A DNA stretch of 64,000 nucleotides from Porticoccus sp965660005 (GTDB lineage: Bacteria; Pseudomonadota; Gammaproteobacteria; Pseudomonadales; Porticoccaceae): positions 62,001 through 126,000 of the forward strand of contig NZ_CBFHYF010000001.1 of the NCBI RefSeq assembly GCF_965660005.1, read 5' to 3'. The translations under genes were made by a program, and so were the position numbers. The first letter of the stretch is position 1. Each line of letters begins with the position of its first letter. Positions 50,979 to 59,732 of the stretch are shown in pieces. Under the pieces are notes generated by a model, which was not told the DNA's origin, ran no database searches, and saw nothing but the letters and a program-made list of their open reading frames with translations.

Positions 50979-52856
50979 CTAGTATTCAGATGCGATATCT
51001 GCTTGTTCAACCAGCAGGGTCTCGTAAGACTGGTAATCGCGACTGGCGGCCGTCAGGGCAACCGTCGTGGAAAGCACCTGCTTCTGCTCTTCACTCAGCT
51101 TGGTGAAATCACCCTCCGTCACCCTGGTCAGAGACACAACCACGTGATCGCCATCGGCAAGGGGCAAATCGCTGACGACAGGGCTGTCTGCAGGCTCTGA
51201 CATGGAGAAGACCCATTGCCGGATCTCCTCATTAAGTTTGCCGCTGAAACGCTTGGTGTCGAGATTAACCTGCCATTCGAGCGACTCTTTTTTAGCCACT
51301 TCTTCAATGGATTCACCTGCTTTCACACGAGCGACCAATGTTTCAGCCCGCTCAATCAGTTGACGGTCCGCACGTTCCTTCTTGAGTATCTGCTCAATAC
51401 GGGACTTGACTTCCGCCAGCGACTTTAGCTGTGACGGAATGCACTCGCGAAGCGACAAAACCACGACGTGATCATCTGCCAGATCGAGCACCTCACTGGT
51501 GACACCTTTTTCCAGCACCGGCTCACTGAATGCGGCGGCTATTACCTGTGGTTTGTCTGTAATGCCCTCACCACCATCGCGGCTGAATGGCTCACTAACC
51601 TGCAGCTGCAGATCAAGCCTATCGGCGACACTTTCCAGAGAGTCCGCATTATAGGAGATATCTTTCAGCTCCTCGATACGCTCTGGCAACAATTCCAGGG
51701 CCAGCTGCTGTTGAAGTTCGCGCCGGATACCCGGTTCAATATCATCACGATTGGGTAGTTCAGCCGCTTTTTCTGCTATCAGTTTGACCAGATGAACACC
51801 GAGATCGGTTTCAACAGGACCAGAGACCTCACCGACAGACAGGGCATCCAGTGCTACGCTCAAGGATTCCGGCAAATCTCCCCGCTGCACAAATCCAAGG
51901 TCACCACCTTGTTCAGCCGTGCTGTAATCCTCTGAATACTGCCCAGCAAGCGCAGCAAAGTCTTCACCGGCTTCAAGCTGTTGCCGGATGTCAGAAATTT
52001 TATCGAGATGGCTGCCATCGTCCTGCTTTTCAAGCAGGATCTGTGCCACTTGTCGTGACTGCTTGGCACGAGCAGCGCTCACCCTCGCCTCAATCACATC
52101 GTTGACAACGTTTTCCTCCACAACCACATCTCGTATCAGGTCATCGGGGCGCAATTCTATGTATTCCACCACCACTTGCTCATCTGCCATAAACTGGTTT
52201 GTGTTGCTTTCGTAAAAAGCTTCGATTTCTTCGTCAGTGATAGAAATCGCCTCCAGTATCGGGGCACGGGGAATCGTCAGATAATAAAAATCCCGGGTTT
52301 GCTCGGTAATGCTCGCCAACAACTGGTTTTCTCCCTCCGTAGAAAACCCGGTATTGGCAACCCCCTGCATAAACTGGCTGCCCAGCAAATCTCCACGCAG
52401 CAGCTTGTTGTAGGAATTGGGTGTGTAACCCATCTGCCTGAGCACAAACTCATAACGCTGCACATCAAATTTGCCATCCACCTGAAAATCAGGAACCTCC
52501 AGCAACAGGCGGTAGATCATCTTGTCATCAATCGCCATGCCACGCTCCTGGGCGGCAAGCTCGACCACTTTCTGGCGAATAAGCTGCTGCATGACCGGAC
52601 CACGAAGCTGTTCATCATTGATCATGGAGGGCTCCAGATCCTCGTACCGGTTTAGGATCTGCTGCTTCTGAAGCGCCACAGATTGCTCCAAACGAAGTTC
52701 CGTAATGCTCTCGCCATTGACGCTGGCAGCCTCTTCAACAGAGCTCCCACTGAGAAATATGGCATCCACACCGAACAGAGCAAACGGCACAATGATAATA
52801 GCGACCAACACAATTTTGGCCGAGCCTTTGAGGTTGTCTCGAAAGTCCTGCAGCAT
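50979..52856 (-). CDS. ppiD: Periplasmic folding chaperone PpiD (SurA_N and parvulin domains)
   Basis: A 625-residue inner-membrane-anchored protein. One helix at residues 15-35 (KIVLVAIIIVPFALFGVDAIF) is followed by a SurA_N-like segment, a parvulin-type rotamase domain at about 265-365 (ARQILLEKQDDGSHLDKIS to VETDLGVHLVKL) and a C-terminal SurA-like region. It assists folding of exported proteins near the translocon. It follows hupB as in E. coli and Pseudomonas. Confidence 0.94.
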   Translation of the reverse strand: MLQDFRDNLKGSAKIVLVAIIIVPFALFGVDAIFLSGSSVEEAASVNGESITELRLEQSVALQKQQILNRYEDLEPSMINDEQLRGPVMQQLIRQKVVELAAQERGMAIDDKMIYRLLLEVPDFQVDGKFDVQRYEFVLRQMGYTPNSYNKLLRGDLLGSQFMQGVANTGFSTEGENQLLASITEQTRDFYYLTIPRAPILEAISITDEEIEAFYESNTNQFMADEQVVVEYIELRPDDLIRDVVVEENVVNDVIEARVSAARAKQSRQVAQILLEKQDDGSHLDKISDIRQQLEAGEDFAALAGQYSEDYSTAEQGGDLGFVQRGDLPESLSVALDALSVGEVSGPVETDLGVHLVKLIAEKAAELPNRDDIEPGIRRELQQQLALELLPERIEELKDISYNADSLESVADRLDLQLQVSEPFSRDGGEGITDKPQVIAAAFSEPVLEKGVTSEVLDLADDHVVVLSLRECIPSQLKSLAEVKSRIEQILKKERADRQLIERAETLVARVKAGESIEEVAKKESLEWQVNLDTKRFSGKLNEEIRQWVFSMSEPADSPVVSDLPLADGDHVVVSLTRVTEGDFTKLSEEQKQVLSTTVALTAASRDYQSYETLLVEQADIASEY

Positions 52857-52903
52857 AGAAGTCTCTTGATTTGATTTTATTTGAACGTATCGGAGTATTT
52901 TAT

Positions 52904-52932
52904 AAAAAAAGGCGCATCGCAGATGCGCCTTT
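52904..52932 (-). terminator. Rho-independent terminator of hupB
   Basis: Perfect 10-bp stem AAAGGCGCAT/ATGCGCCTTT with a 5-base loop (52908-52932), followed on the minus strand by a T run. It lies 35 bases past the hupB stop and before ppiD. Confidence 0.9.
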
Positions 52933-52966
52933 CAACCTACAACAAAGACAAATAGTAGACGCCGTT

Positions 52967-53242
52967 TTATTTGTTAACAGCGTCCTTCAGAGCTTTACCT
53001 GCTTTAAAGCTGGGTACATTAGCAGCGGCAATCTTGATTTCTGCGCCGGTCTGAGGATTGCGGCCAGTGCGAGCGGCACGCTGTTTCACAGAGAACGTTC
53101 CAAAACCTACCAGAGAGACCGAATCACCTTTTTTCAGGGTACGGGTTACAGCGTCAATAGCGGCATCCAGTGCACGACCGGCAGACGCTTTGGAAAGGTC
53201 AGCAGCATCGGCAATAGCGTCAACGAGTTCAGATTTATTCAC
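52967..53242 (-). CDS. hupB: DNA-binding protein HU-beta
   Basis: A 91-residue HU protein: NKSELVDAIADAADLSKASA at the start, GFGTFSVKQRAARTGRNPQTG forming the DNA-embracing arm with the RNPQTG tip proline, and KAGKALKDAVN at the end. It compacts and bends DNA. It lies between lon and ppiD, with its own promoter (53336-53364) and terminator. Confidence 0.98.
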   Translation of the reverse strand: MNKSELVDAIADAADLSKASAGRALDAAIDAVTRTLKKGDSVSLVGFGTFSVKQRAARTGRNPQTGAEIKIAAANVPSFKAGKALKDAVNK

Positions 53243-53335
53243 AATAATCCCCTTGTTATGTTAGTAAGACTGTTCACCTACAACACACGACCTAACTGCT
53301 TTCCCGCAGGCTGTGGCATGTAAGATGACTGCACC

Positions 53336-53364
53336 GTTATACCAACCCCCCGAAAACCGGTCAA
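53336..53364 (-). promoter_or_regulatory. Sigma-70 promoter of hupB
   Basis: On the minus strand TTGACC (53364-53359) and TATAAC (53341-53336) are separated by exactly 17 bases; each hexamer misses consensus at one position. It lies just past the lon stop, about 94 bases before hupB. Confidence 0.8.
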
Positions 53365-53369
53365 GCGGT

Positions 53370-55781
53370 TTAGTGAGTATTTATGCGGGCTCCAGCGTCA
53401 CCAAGGGTTTTTGTATCATCTTTGTCGACCCGATCATACTCCTCATCAGACAATGGCTCGGGTTTTCGAATCAACGCAATCTCCAAAACTTCATCAATCC
53501 ATTTGACGGGATGTATATCAAGATCTGCTTTAATTTTCTCCGGTATCTCCTTGAGGTCACGCTCGTTTTCATGGGGAATCAGCACCGTTCGAATACCACC
53601 ACGATGAGCAGCCAGCAATTTTTCCTTTAAACCACCGATTCTTAATACCTGCCCGCGAAGGGTAATCTCTCCCGTCATCGCCACATCGGCGCGCACCGGT
53701 ATTCCAGTGAGCACCGAGACGAAAGCAGTACACATTCCGATACCGGCACTGGGTCCATCTTTGGGTGTAGCCCCCTCGGGCACATGAATATGCAGATCTA
53801 CTGTCTGGTAAAAATTGCGCTTGATGCCCAATGTTTTTGCCCGACTTCTCACCACCGTCAACGCCGCCTGAATAGACTCCTGCATTACGTCACCGAGAGA
53901 GCCGGTTTTTACCACCTGCCCCTTGCCCGGCACTGCTGAAGATTCGATAGTCAACAGTTCGCCACCTACCTGAGTCCAGGCAAGACCGGTTACCTGACCA
54001 ATCTGACTCTCCTCTTCAGCACGGCCAAAATCATATTTGTAGACACCCAGCAAATCTTCAAGCTCTGCGGAGGTGACCTGATAGACTTCCTTGCTATCAT
54101 CACGGACGTGCTTGGTAACCACCTTGCGGCAGATTTTTGCCAATTCGCGTTCTAGGCCCCGTACACCGGCTTCTCGGGTGTAATAACGAATAACGTCCAT
54201 GACGGCAACTTCGTCCATGACCAGCTCGTTTGCCTTTAGTCCATTCGCCTTACGTTGCTTTGGCAACAGGTATTTGAGCGCAATATTGACTTTTTCCTGC
54301 TCGGTATAGCCGGGGATACGGATGACCTCCAGGCGATCCAGCAACGGGCCGGGAATATTCATCGAATTTGCGGTGCAAATGAACATAACCTCAGAGAGGT
54401 CGTAATCAACTTCCAGATAGTGATCGTTGAAGCTGTTATTTTGCTCGGGATCAAGGACTTCCAGCATCGCCGAGGCGGGATCACCCCGATGGTCCATGCC
54501 CATCTTGTCGATTTCATCCAGCAGAAATAACGGGTTTTTTACTTCGGCTTTAGCCAGCTTCTGAATCAGCTTGCCAGGCAGGGAGCCGATATAGGTTCTG
54601 CGATGCCCACGAATTTCAGCTTCATCACGGACACCACCCAGCGACATACGGACATATTTCCTGCCCGTGGCCTTGGCAATAGACTCACCCAGTGAGGTTT
54701 TGCCCACTCCCGGCGGGCCTACCAGACACAACACGGGCCCCTTGAGTTTTTTCACTCTTTGCTGCACCGCCAGAAATTCCAGAATCCGTTCCTTGACCTC
54801 TTCAAGCCCATAGTGATCCTCATGGAGAATCCATTCAGCACGCTTCAGGTCATGGCGAACTCTCGAACGCTTCTTCCAGGGCACATTGACCATCCAGTCA
54901 ATATAACCACGCAAGACAGAAGCTTCAGCCGACATCGGAGACATCATTTTCAGCTTGTTCAGCTCAGACTTTGCCTTGTCAAAAGCATACTTTGGCATGC
55001 CGGCATCATTGATTTTAGTTTCCAGCTGCTCAATGTCATTTCCGCCCTCCTCAACATCGCCCAACTCCTTCTGGATCGCTTTCATCTGCTCATTGAGGTA
55101 ATACTCTTTCTGACTTTTCTCCATCTGCTTTTTGACTCGCCCACGAATGCGCTGCTCAACTTCAAAAAGCTCAATTTCGGACTCCATCAGACCCAACAAA
55201 ATCTCCAGTCGAGTAGTCAGAGAGGGGGTTTCAAGGATTCCCTGCTTTTGTTCAACGCTGAGGGTCATGTGCGTTGCCAGAGTATCAGCCAGACGACCGG
55301 GCTCCTCAATACCAGCCACTGTACTGACGACCTCTGAGGGGATTTTCTTGCTCAGATTGACATACTGTTCAAACTGGGTGAGGGCCGATCGCATTAATGC
55401 ATCGGCCTCCTTGCTGGACAATGCCTCGTCGGGCATGACTTCGTACACACCCACAAAATAGCCGGGCGATTCATTCATATCGTGGATCTTGACTCGCTCG
55501 ACTCCTTCGACGAGCACTTTTACTGTGCCATCGGGAAGTTTCAGCATCTGCAAAACCGAGGAGAGCGTTCCCACACGGTAGAGATCATCGGGAACGGGAT
55601 CATCTTCAGCCGCAGTTTTCTGGGCTACCAACAGAATTTGCTTGTCCTGCGCCATGGCCTCCTCAAGAGCCAGAATCGATTTTTCCCGGCCCACAAACAA
55701 TGGGATCACCATGTGGGGATACACCACCACGTCTCGCAGAGGCAGCATTGTCAATTGATTATGCACAGCATTCTGTCCCAT
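53370..55781 (-). CDS. lon: ATP-dependent protease Lon
   Basis: An 803-residue LonA protease. N-terminal substrate domain (MLPLRDVVVYPHMVIPLFVGRE), coiled coil, AAA+ module with Walker A GPPGVGKTSLGE and Walker B FLLDEIDKM, and C-terminal peptidase domain with the Ser of DGPSAGIGM (about residue 680) and the Lys of LKEKLLAAHRGG. It degrades misfolded and regulatory proteins. A heat-shock-type promoter lies just upstream. Confidence 0.98.
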   Translation of the reverse strand: MGQNAVHNQLTMLPLRDVVVYPHMVIPLFVGREKSILALEEAMAQDKQILLVAQKTAAEDDPVPDDLYRVGTLSSVLQMLKLPDGTVKVLVEGVERVKIHDMNESPGYFVGVYEVMPDEALSSKEADALMRSALTQFEQYVNLSKKIPSEVVSTVAGIEEPGRLADTLATHMTLSVEQKQGILETPSLTTRLEILLGLMESEIELFEVEQRIRGRVKKQMEKSQKEYYLNEQMKAIQKELGDVEEGGNDIEQLETKINDAGMPKYAFDKAKSELNKLKMMSPMSAEASVLRGYIDWMVNVPWKKRSRVRHDLKRAEWILHEDHYGLEEVKERILEFLAVQQRVKKLKGPVLCLVGPPGVGKTSLGESIAKATGRKYVRMSLGGVRDEAEIRGHRRTYIGSLPGKLIQKLAKAEVKNPLFLLDEIDKMGMDHRGDPASAMLEVLDPEQNNSFNDHYLEVDYDLSEVMFICTANSMNIPGPLLDRLEVIRIPGYTEQEKVNIALKYLLPKQRKANGLKANELVMDEVAVMDVIRYYTREAGVRGLERELAKICRKVVTKHVRDDSKEVYQVTSAELEDLLGVYKYDFGRAEEESQIGQVTGLAWTQVGGELLTIESSAVPGKGQVVKTGSLGDVMQESIQAALTVVRSRAKTLGIKRNFYQTVDLHIHVPEGATPKDGPSAGIGMCTAFVSVLTGIPVRADVAMTGEITLRGQVLRIGGLKEKLLAAHRGGIRTVLIPHENERDLKEIPEKIKADLDIHPVKWIDEVLEIALIRKPEPLSDEEYDRVDKDDTKTLGDAGARINTH

Positions 55782-55829
55782 TCTTTAACCTCTTCGCGAG
55801 CGTTTCAATCCAAATTAAGCTTACTGCAA

Positions 55830-55857
55830 ATATGGGGTTTACGCGGGTAAATACAAG
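55830..55857 (-). promoter_or_regulatory. Predicted RpoH (sigma-32) promoter of lon
   Basis: On the minus strand CTTGTAT (55857-55851), 13 bases, then CCCCATAT (55837-55830). The -10 matches the sigma-32 consensus CCCCATnT at every fixed position; the -35 matches CTTGAAA at five of seven. The start point would give a leader of about 40 bases with AGAGG before the lon ATG. Confidence 0.75.
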
Positions 55858-55886
55858 TGACCGGCAACAGATAAATGACGACAGGC

Positions 55887-55911
55887 AAAAAAAAGGCCCC
55901 GCAGGGCCTTT
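55887..55911 (-). terminator. Rho-independent terminator of clpX
   Basis: 8-bp stem AAAGGCCC/GGGCCTTT with a 4-base loop (55892-55911) and a run of T on the minus strand. It lies about 20 bases past the clpX stop and before the lon promoter, so lon is transcribed separately. Confidence 0.9.
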
Positions 55912-55929
55912 CGGGGATATAAAAATGAC

Positions 55930-57219
55930 TTACTCATCACTGGCCGCTTTCTGCTGCTCTTTGTTTTCATAAACCAGTAGTGGTTCCGACTCACCACGAA
56001 TCACTGCACTGTCGATGACCACCTTGTAGACGTTATCCATAGAAGGAATGTTATACATGGTTTCAAGGAGCACGTTTTCAATAATTGAACGCAACCCACG
56101 GGCACCGGTTTTTCGCTCCAGTGCACGCTCGGCAATGGTCTCCAGTGCATCGCGACGAATATCCAATTCCACGCCTTCCATTTCAAACATCGCTTCATAC
56201 TGTTTAATCAGTGAATTTTTTGGCTCCACAAGGATGTTCACCAGCGCATCGCGATCAAGCTCCTCAAGGGTAGCAATCACTGGCAGACGACCCACAAACT
56301 CGGGTATCAGACCAAAACGCACCAGATCTTCCGGCTCCAGATCCGACAGGGTCTGACCAATATTTTTACTGGCATCCTTGCTTTTTACCTGGGCACTGAA
56401 GCCAATGCCACCCTTATCAGAACGCTCCTGGATAACCTTTTCCAGACCGGCAAAAGCGCCCCCACAAATAAATAGGATATTGGCGGTATCCACCTGCAGA
56501 AACTCCTGCTGAGGATGCTTGCGTCCGCCCTGTGGCGGGACCGAGGCAACCGTGCCCTCAATCAGCTTCAGCAGGGCCTGCTGAACACCCTCACCTGACA
56601 CATCACGGGTAATGGAAGGGTTGTCTGACTTGCGTGAGATCTTGTCAATTTCATCGAGATAGACAATACCGCGCTGGGCTTTTTCAACATCGTAATCACA
56701 TTTCTGCAATAACTTCTGAATAATATTCTCGACATCCTCACCCACATAACCTGCTTCAGTAAGGGTTGTGGCATCGGCGATAGTAAAGGGGACATCCAGC
56801 AGACGGGCCAGCGTTTCGGCAAGCAGTGTCTTGCCACTTCCGGTGGGGCCAACCAGCAAAATATTACTTTTGCCCAGCTCAATATCCCCTTCGGCACCCT
56901 TGCCACCACTTTGCAAACGCTTGTAGTGATTGTAGACGGCAACAGAAAGGATTTTCTTGGCTCGCACCTGACCGATCACATACTGGTCGAGGATCGCGTT
57001 GATCTCTTTGGGTTTGGGCAGCTTTTCGCCAGCGGATTCGGCATCGGCCTCCTGGACTTCTTCCGTAATAATGTCGTTGCAGAGATCTACACATTCATCA
57101 CAGATAAACACCGACGGGCCTGCAATCAACTTGCGAACTTCGTGCTGACTCTTGCCGCAGAAAGAACAGTACAACAGTTTGCCGTCGTCTTCCCCTTTTC
57201 CGGTTTTCTCGTCGCTCAT
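55930..57219 (-). CDS. clpX: ATP-dependent protease ATPase subunit ClpX
   Basis: A 429-residue AAA+ unfoldase. N-terminal zinc finger Cys18, Cys21, Cys40, Cys43; Walker A GPTGSGKTLLAE; Walker B IVYLDEIDKI; pore loop GYVGEDVE; ClpP-docking loop in the FGLIPEFVGRLP region. It unfolds substrates for ClpP. A weak heat-shock-like box CCCCGTAT lies about 30 bases upstream, but clpP-clpX is likely one operon (106-base gap). Confidence 0.98.
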   Translation of the reverse strand: MSDEKTGKGEDDGKLLYCSFCGKSQHEVRKLIAGPSVFICDECVDLCNDIITEEVQEADAESAGEKLPKPKEINAILDQYVIGQVRAKKILSVAVYNHYKRLQSGGKGAEGDIELGKSNILLVGPTGSGKTLLAETLARLLDVPFTIADATTLTEAGYVGEDVENIIQKLLQKCDYDVEKAQRGIVYLDEIDKISRKSDNPSITRDVSGEGVQQALLKLIEGTVASVPPQGGRKHPQQEFLQVDTANILFICGGAFAGLEKVIQERSDKGGIGFSAQVKSKDASKNIGQTLSDLEPEDLVRFGLIPEFVGRLPVIATLEELDRDALVNILVEPKNSLIKQYEAMFEMEGVELDIRRDALETIAERALERKTGARGLRSIIENVLLETMYNIPSMDNVYKVVIDSAVIRGESEPLLVYENKEQQKAASDE

Positions 57220-57325
57220 AATCCTGTCTCTACAAATCTACTCATTTTTGGTCGATACGGGGAAGTAAAATTCTTTTATATCAACTAGATAAAACAATTT
57301 TTGCCGACTAAAAATCCTAACGGCT

Positions 57326-57958
57326 CTATGGCCGCTTGTCCAGCACCTGATCAATCATGCCATATTTTTGCGACTCTTCAGCGCTCATGAACTTGTCCCG
57401 CTCGGTGTCCAGAGCAATTTGCTCTACTGATTGGCCGGTATGGAAAGCAAGACGTTCATTCAAGCGCTGCCGTATCTTGAGAATCTCCTGTGCCTGGATA
57501 TGAATATCAGAGGCCTGCCCCTGGGAGCCACCGCTTGGCTGGTGAATCATGACCCTCGAGTTTGGCAGGCAGAAGCGCTTCCCTGCTTCACCGGCAGCCA
57601 ACAGAAAGGCCCCCATACTGGCGGCCTGACCAATACACATGGTACTGACATGGGGCTTGATAAATTGCATGGTGTCATATATCGACATGCCCGCAGTAAC
57701 TGAACCACCGGGGGAGTTGATATACAGGTGAACATCCTTGTCGGGGTTCTCTGACTCAAGGAACAGCAACTGAGCCACCACCAGATTGGCCATGTAATCC
57801 TCTACAGGCCCCACCAGGAAAATAACGCGTTCCTTTAACAAGCGGGAGTAGATGTCATAGGCGCGCTCTCCACGAGCAGATTGCTCCACCACCATGGGCA
57901 CGAGGCCACCTGCATTATTCACATCGAGATCAGACGTCGAAGAGAGATCAAATTTCAT
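57326..57958 (-). CDS. clpP: ATP-dependent Clp protease proteolytic subunit
   Basis: A 210-residue serine protease. The triad is Ser114 in GQAASMGAF, His139 in RVMIHQPSGG and Asp184 in ALDTERD. The N-terminal leader before LVPMVVEQSARGERAYDIYSR is the usual propeptide. It forms the tetradecameric chamber for ClpX. Gene order tig-clpP-clpX-lon is standard. Confidence 0.98.
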   Translation of the reverse strand: MKFDLSSTSDLDVNNAGGLVPMVVEQSARGERAYDIYSRLLKERVIFLVGPVEDYMANLVVAQLLFLESENPDKDVHLYINSPGGSVTAGMSIYDTMQFIKPHVSTMCIGQAASMGAFLLAAGEAGKRFCLPNSRVMIHQPSGGSQGQASDIHIQAQEILKIRQRLNERLAFHTGQSVEQIALDTERDKFMSAEESQKYGMIDQVLDKRP

Positions 57959-58054
57959 AGATAGTCACTCAAGAAAAAACCTGTTGAAGCATTGTAACCA
58001 GCAGTAGGGAGAAGGCAAGCAACCCGGGCTACAACAACATGCGGAAGAACGCTC

Positions 58055-58083
58055 GGAAAACAAACAGGCCCCAAACCGGGGCC
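58055..58083 (-). terminator. Probable terminator of tig
   Basis: 6-bp GC stem GGCCCC/GGGGCC with a 5-base loop (58067-58083), followed on the minus strand by TGTTTGTTTTCC. The U-tract is imperfect, so termination may be partial. The 190-base gap between tig and clpP otherwise shows no clear promoter. Confidence 0.55.
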
Positions 58084-58148
58084 CGTCGCCACACCACATA
58101 AGACCACTCGCAAAACGCCAACAAGCGGCCCGTCAGGAAAACAACAGA

Positions 58149-59474
58149 CTAGAAGTCCGCCGTGCCATCCTGATCCGGTTGAATGGCTTTCTGGTAGTCA
58201 ACCTCTTCTTCATTGACTGTCGCTATTGAAAGCACAAAGTCAATCACCTGATCCTGGAGCACGGTAGACTCCACACCCCTCATCAATTCCTGACTGCTGT
58301 AATAATACTTGACCACCTCCTCCGGTTTTTCGTAGGTGGAAGCCAACTCTTCGATGCGATCACGAACTTTTTCCGGGCTGGTTTCAATTTTCTCGGTTTT
58401 AACAATTTCATTGACGATCAGGCTGACAATGGAACGACGCTTCGCCTGGTCAATAAACATGTCATCAGGCAACAGTTCGGGATCAAAGTTGCTCTTACCA
58501 CCACCCATGCGCTGGGCCATCTGTTTCTTCATCTTGGTGATTTCACTGGCAACCAGCACATCCGGAACCTCCTGTTCGCCGTGCAGATTGCACAACTGCT
58601 CCATAACACGACCCGTGGTCTTGGTTTTCAGCGCCTGCTTCAAATCCCGATCCATATTCAGGCGAACCACTTCACGAAATCTTTCTTCAGCGCCCTGTTG
58701 CATACCATAGAGCGCGAAAAATGCTTCATCCAGTGGCGGCAAGACGGCTTCGGTAACGGTATTGACCTTGATGGTGAACTCGACAGGCCTGCCTTTGAGT
58801 TCTCCGGCATGATAGTTTTCGGGGAAGGTCAATGAGAGCACTTTCTCCTCGCCGGCAGACATGCCCACGACCCCTTCTTCAAAGCCGGGAATGGCCTTAC
58901 CCGCGCCGAGATCCAGCATGAATCCCTCGGCAGAACCGCCATCAAATTCCTTGCCATCCATGATACCGGTATAGTCAATATCGACCTCATCGCCATTCAT
59001 GGCAGGGCGATTCACCTCTTCCCAACTGGCATTCTGCTTGCGCAAGGCGTCAATCATGGTGGTGACATCATCCTCTGTCACCACGGCAACCGGCCTGGCG
59101 ACAGTCAATTTTGTCAAATCTGTCAACACGACTTCGGGCATAACCTCAAAGGTTGCGACAAATTCAAGATCCTGGCCGGGCTCATCTTTCACCGATTCAA
59201 TCTCAGGGCGTCCAGCGGGCTTCAGGTTTTCCTGAGCAACCGCTTCTTTGAATGTACGGCCCAGCACATCACCGATGACTTCCTGGCGGATGCTCTCGCC
59301 AAAACGTTTTTTCAATACATTCATGGGCACTTTACCCTTGCGAAAGCCATCCAGCCGAACCGTCTTGCTGGCTTTGTTCAGGCGCTCGGTCACCTCAGCG
59401 TCGATACGCTCTGCGGAGACGCCCAGGGTCATCTTACGTTCCAGACCAGAAGTTGTTTCGATAGAAACCTGCAT
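58149..59474 (-). CDS. tig: Trigger factor
   Basis: A 441-residue ribosome-associated chaperone. The ribosome-docking motif is GFRKGKVPMNVL near residues 44-55. The FKBP-type isomerase domain runs from about 150 to 245 (GDEVDIDYTGIMDGKEFDGG, IPGFEEGVVGM), followed by the helical arms. It binds nascent chains at the exit tunnel. It lies about 40 bases downstream of tRNA-Leu on the same strand and may be cotranscribed with it. Confidence 0.97.
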   Translation of the reverse strand: MQVSIETTSGLERKMTLGVSAERIDAEVTERLNKASKTVRLDGFRKGKVPMNVLKKRFGESIRQEVIGDVLGRTFKEAVAQENLKPAGRPEIESVKDEPGQDLEFVATFEVMPEVVLTDLTKLTVARPVAVVTEDDVTTMIDALRKQNASWEEVNRPAMNGDEVDIDYTGIMDGKEFDGGSAEGFMLDLGAGKAIPGFEEGVVGMSAGEEKVLSLTFPENYHAGELKGRPVEFTIKVNTVTEAVLPPLDEAFFALYGMQQGAEERFREVVRLNMDRDLKQALKTKTTGRVMEQLCNLHGEQEVPDVLVASEITKMKKQMAQRMGGGKSNFDPELLPDDMFIDQAKRRSIVSLIVNEIVKTEKIETSPEKVRDRIEELASTYEKPEEVVKYYYSSQELMRGVESTVLQDQVIDFVLSIATVNEEEVDYQKAIQPDQDGTADF

Positions 59475-59513
59475 GATTATCCTCTGAATAATTCGCTAAC
59501 TTGATTAATCTCA

Positions 59514-59598
59514 TGGTGCGGACGGAGAGACTCGAACTCTCACATCTCTCAATACCAGAACCTAAATCTGGCGCGTCTACCAGTTCCGCCACGTCCGC
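59514..59598 (-). tRNA. tRNA-Leu (anticodon UAG)
   Basis: 85 bases on the minus strand with acceptor stem GCGGACG/CGTCCGC, discriminator A and an encoded CCA end. The anticodon arm is CCAGA-TTTAGGT-TCTGG, giving TAG. A long variable arm (class II) and T-arm GTTCGAGTC are present, as expected for leucine. It lies just upstream of tig, as in Pseudomonas. Confidence 0.95.
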
Positions 59599-59732
59599 AA
59601 TAAGCCGGGTAATATCGAATCGGGCGGCAGATAGCCGCTTTCGACAAAGGGTGGGGATTTTGCCACAGGGGAAACACCTGAGCAACAACCGATGGCAGCG
59701 CAGCATGCTATGCAGGTGACGTGAGAAATCCT

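Noticed and set aside
57220..57325. Heat-shock promoter before clpX
   Set aside because: CCCCGTAT is near the -10 consensus, but the best -35 (GTTGATA) is poor and the spacing long; too weak to list as a feature.
59434..59706. 90-codon minus-strand frame
   Set aside because: It runs through the tRNA-Leu gene and the tig start; the tRNA explains the sequence.
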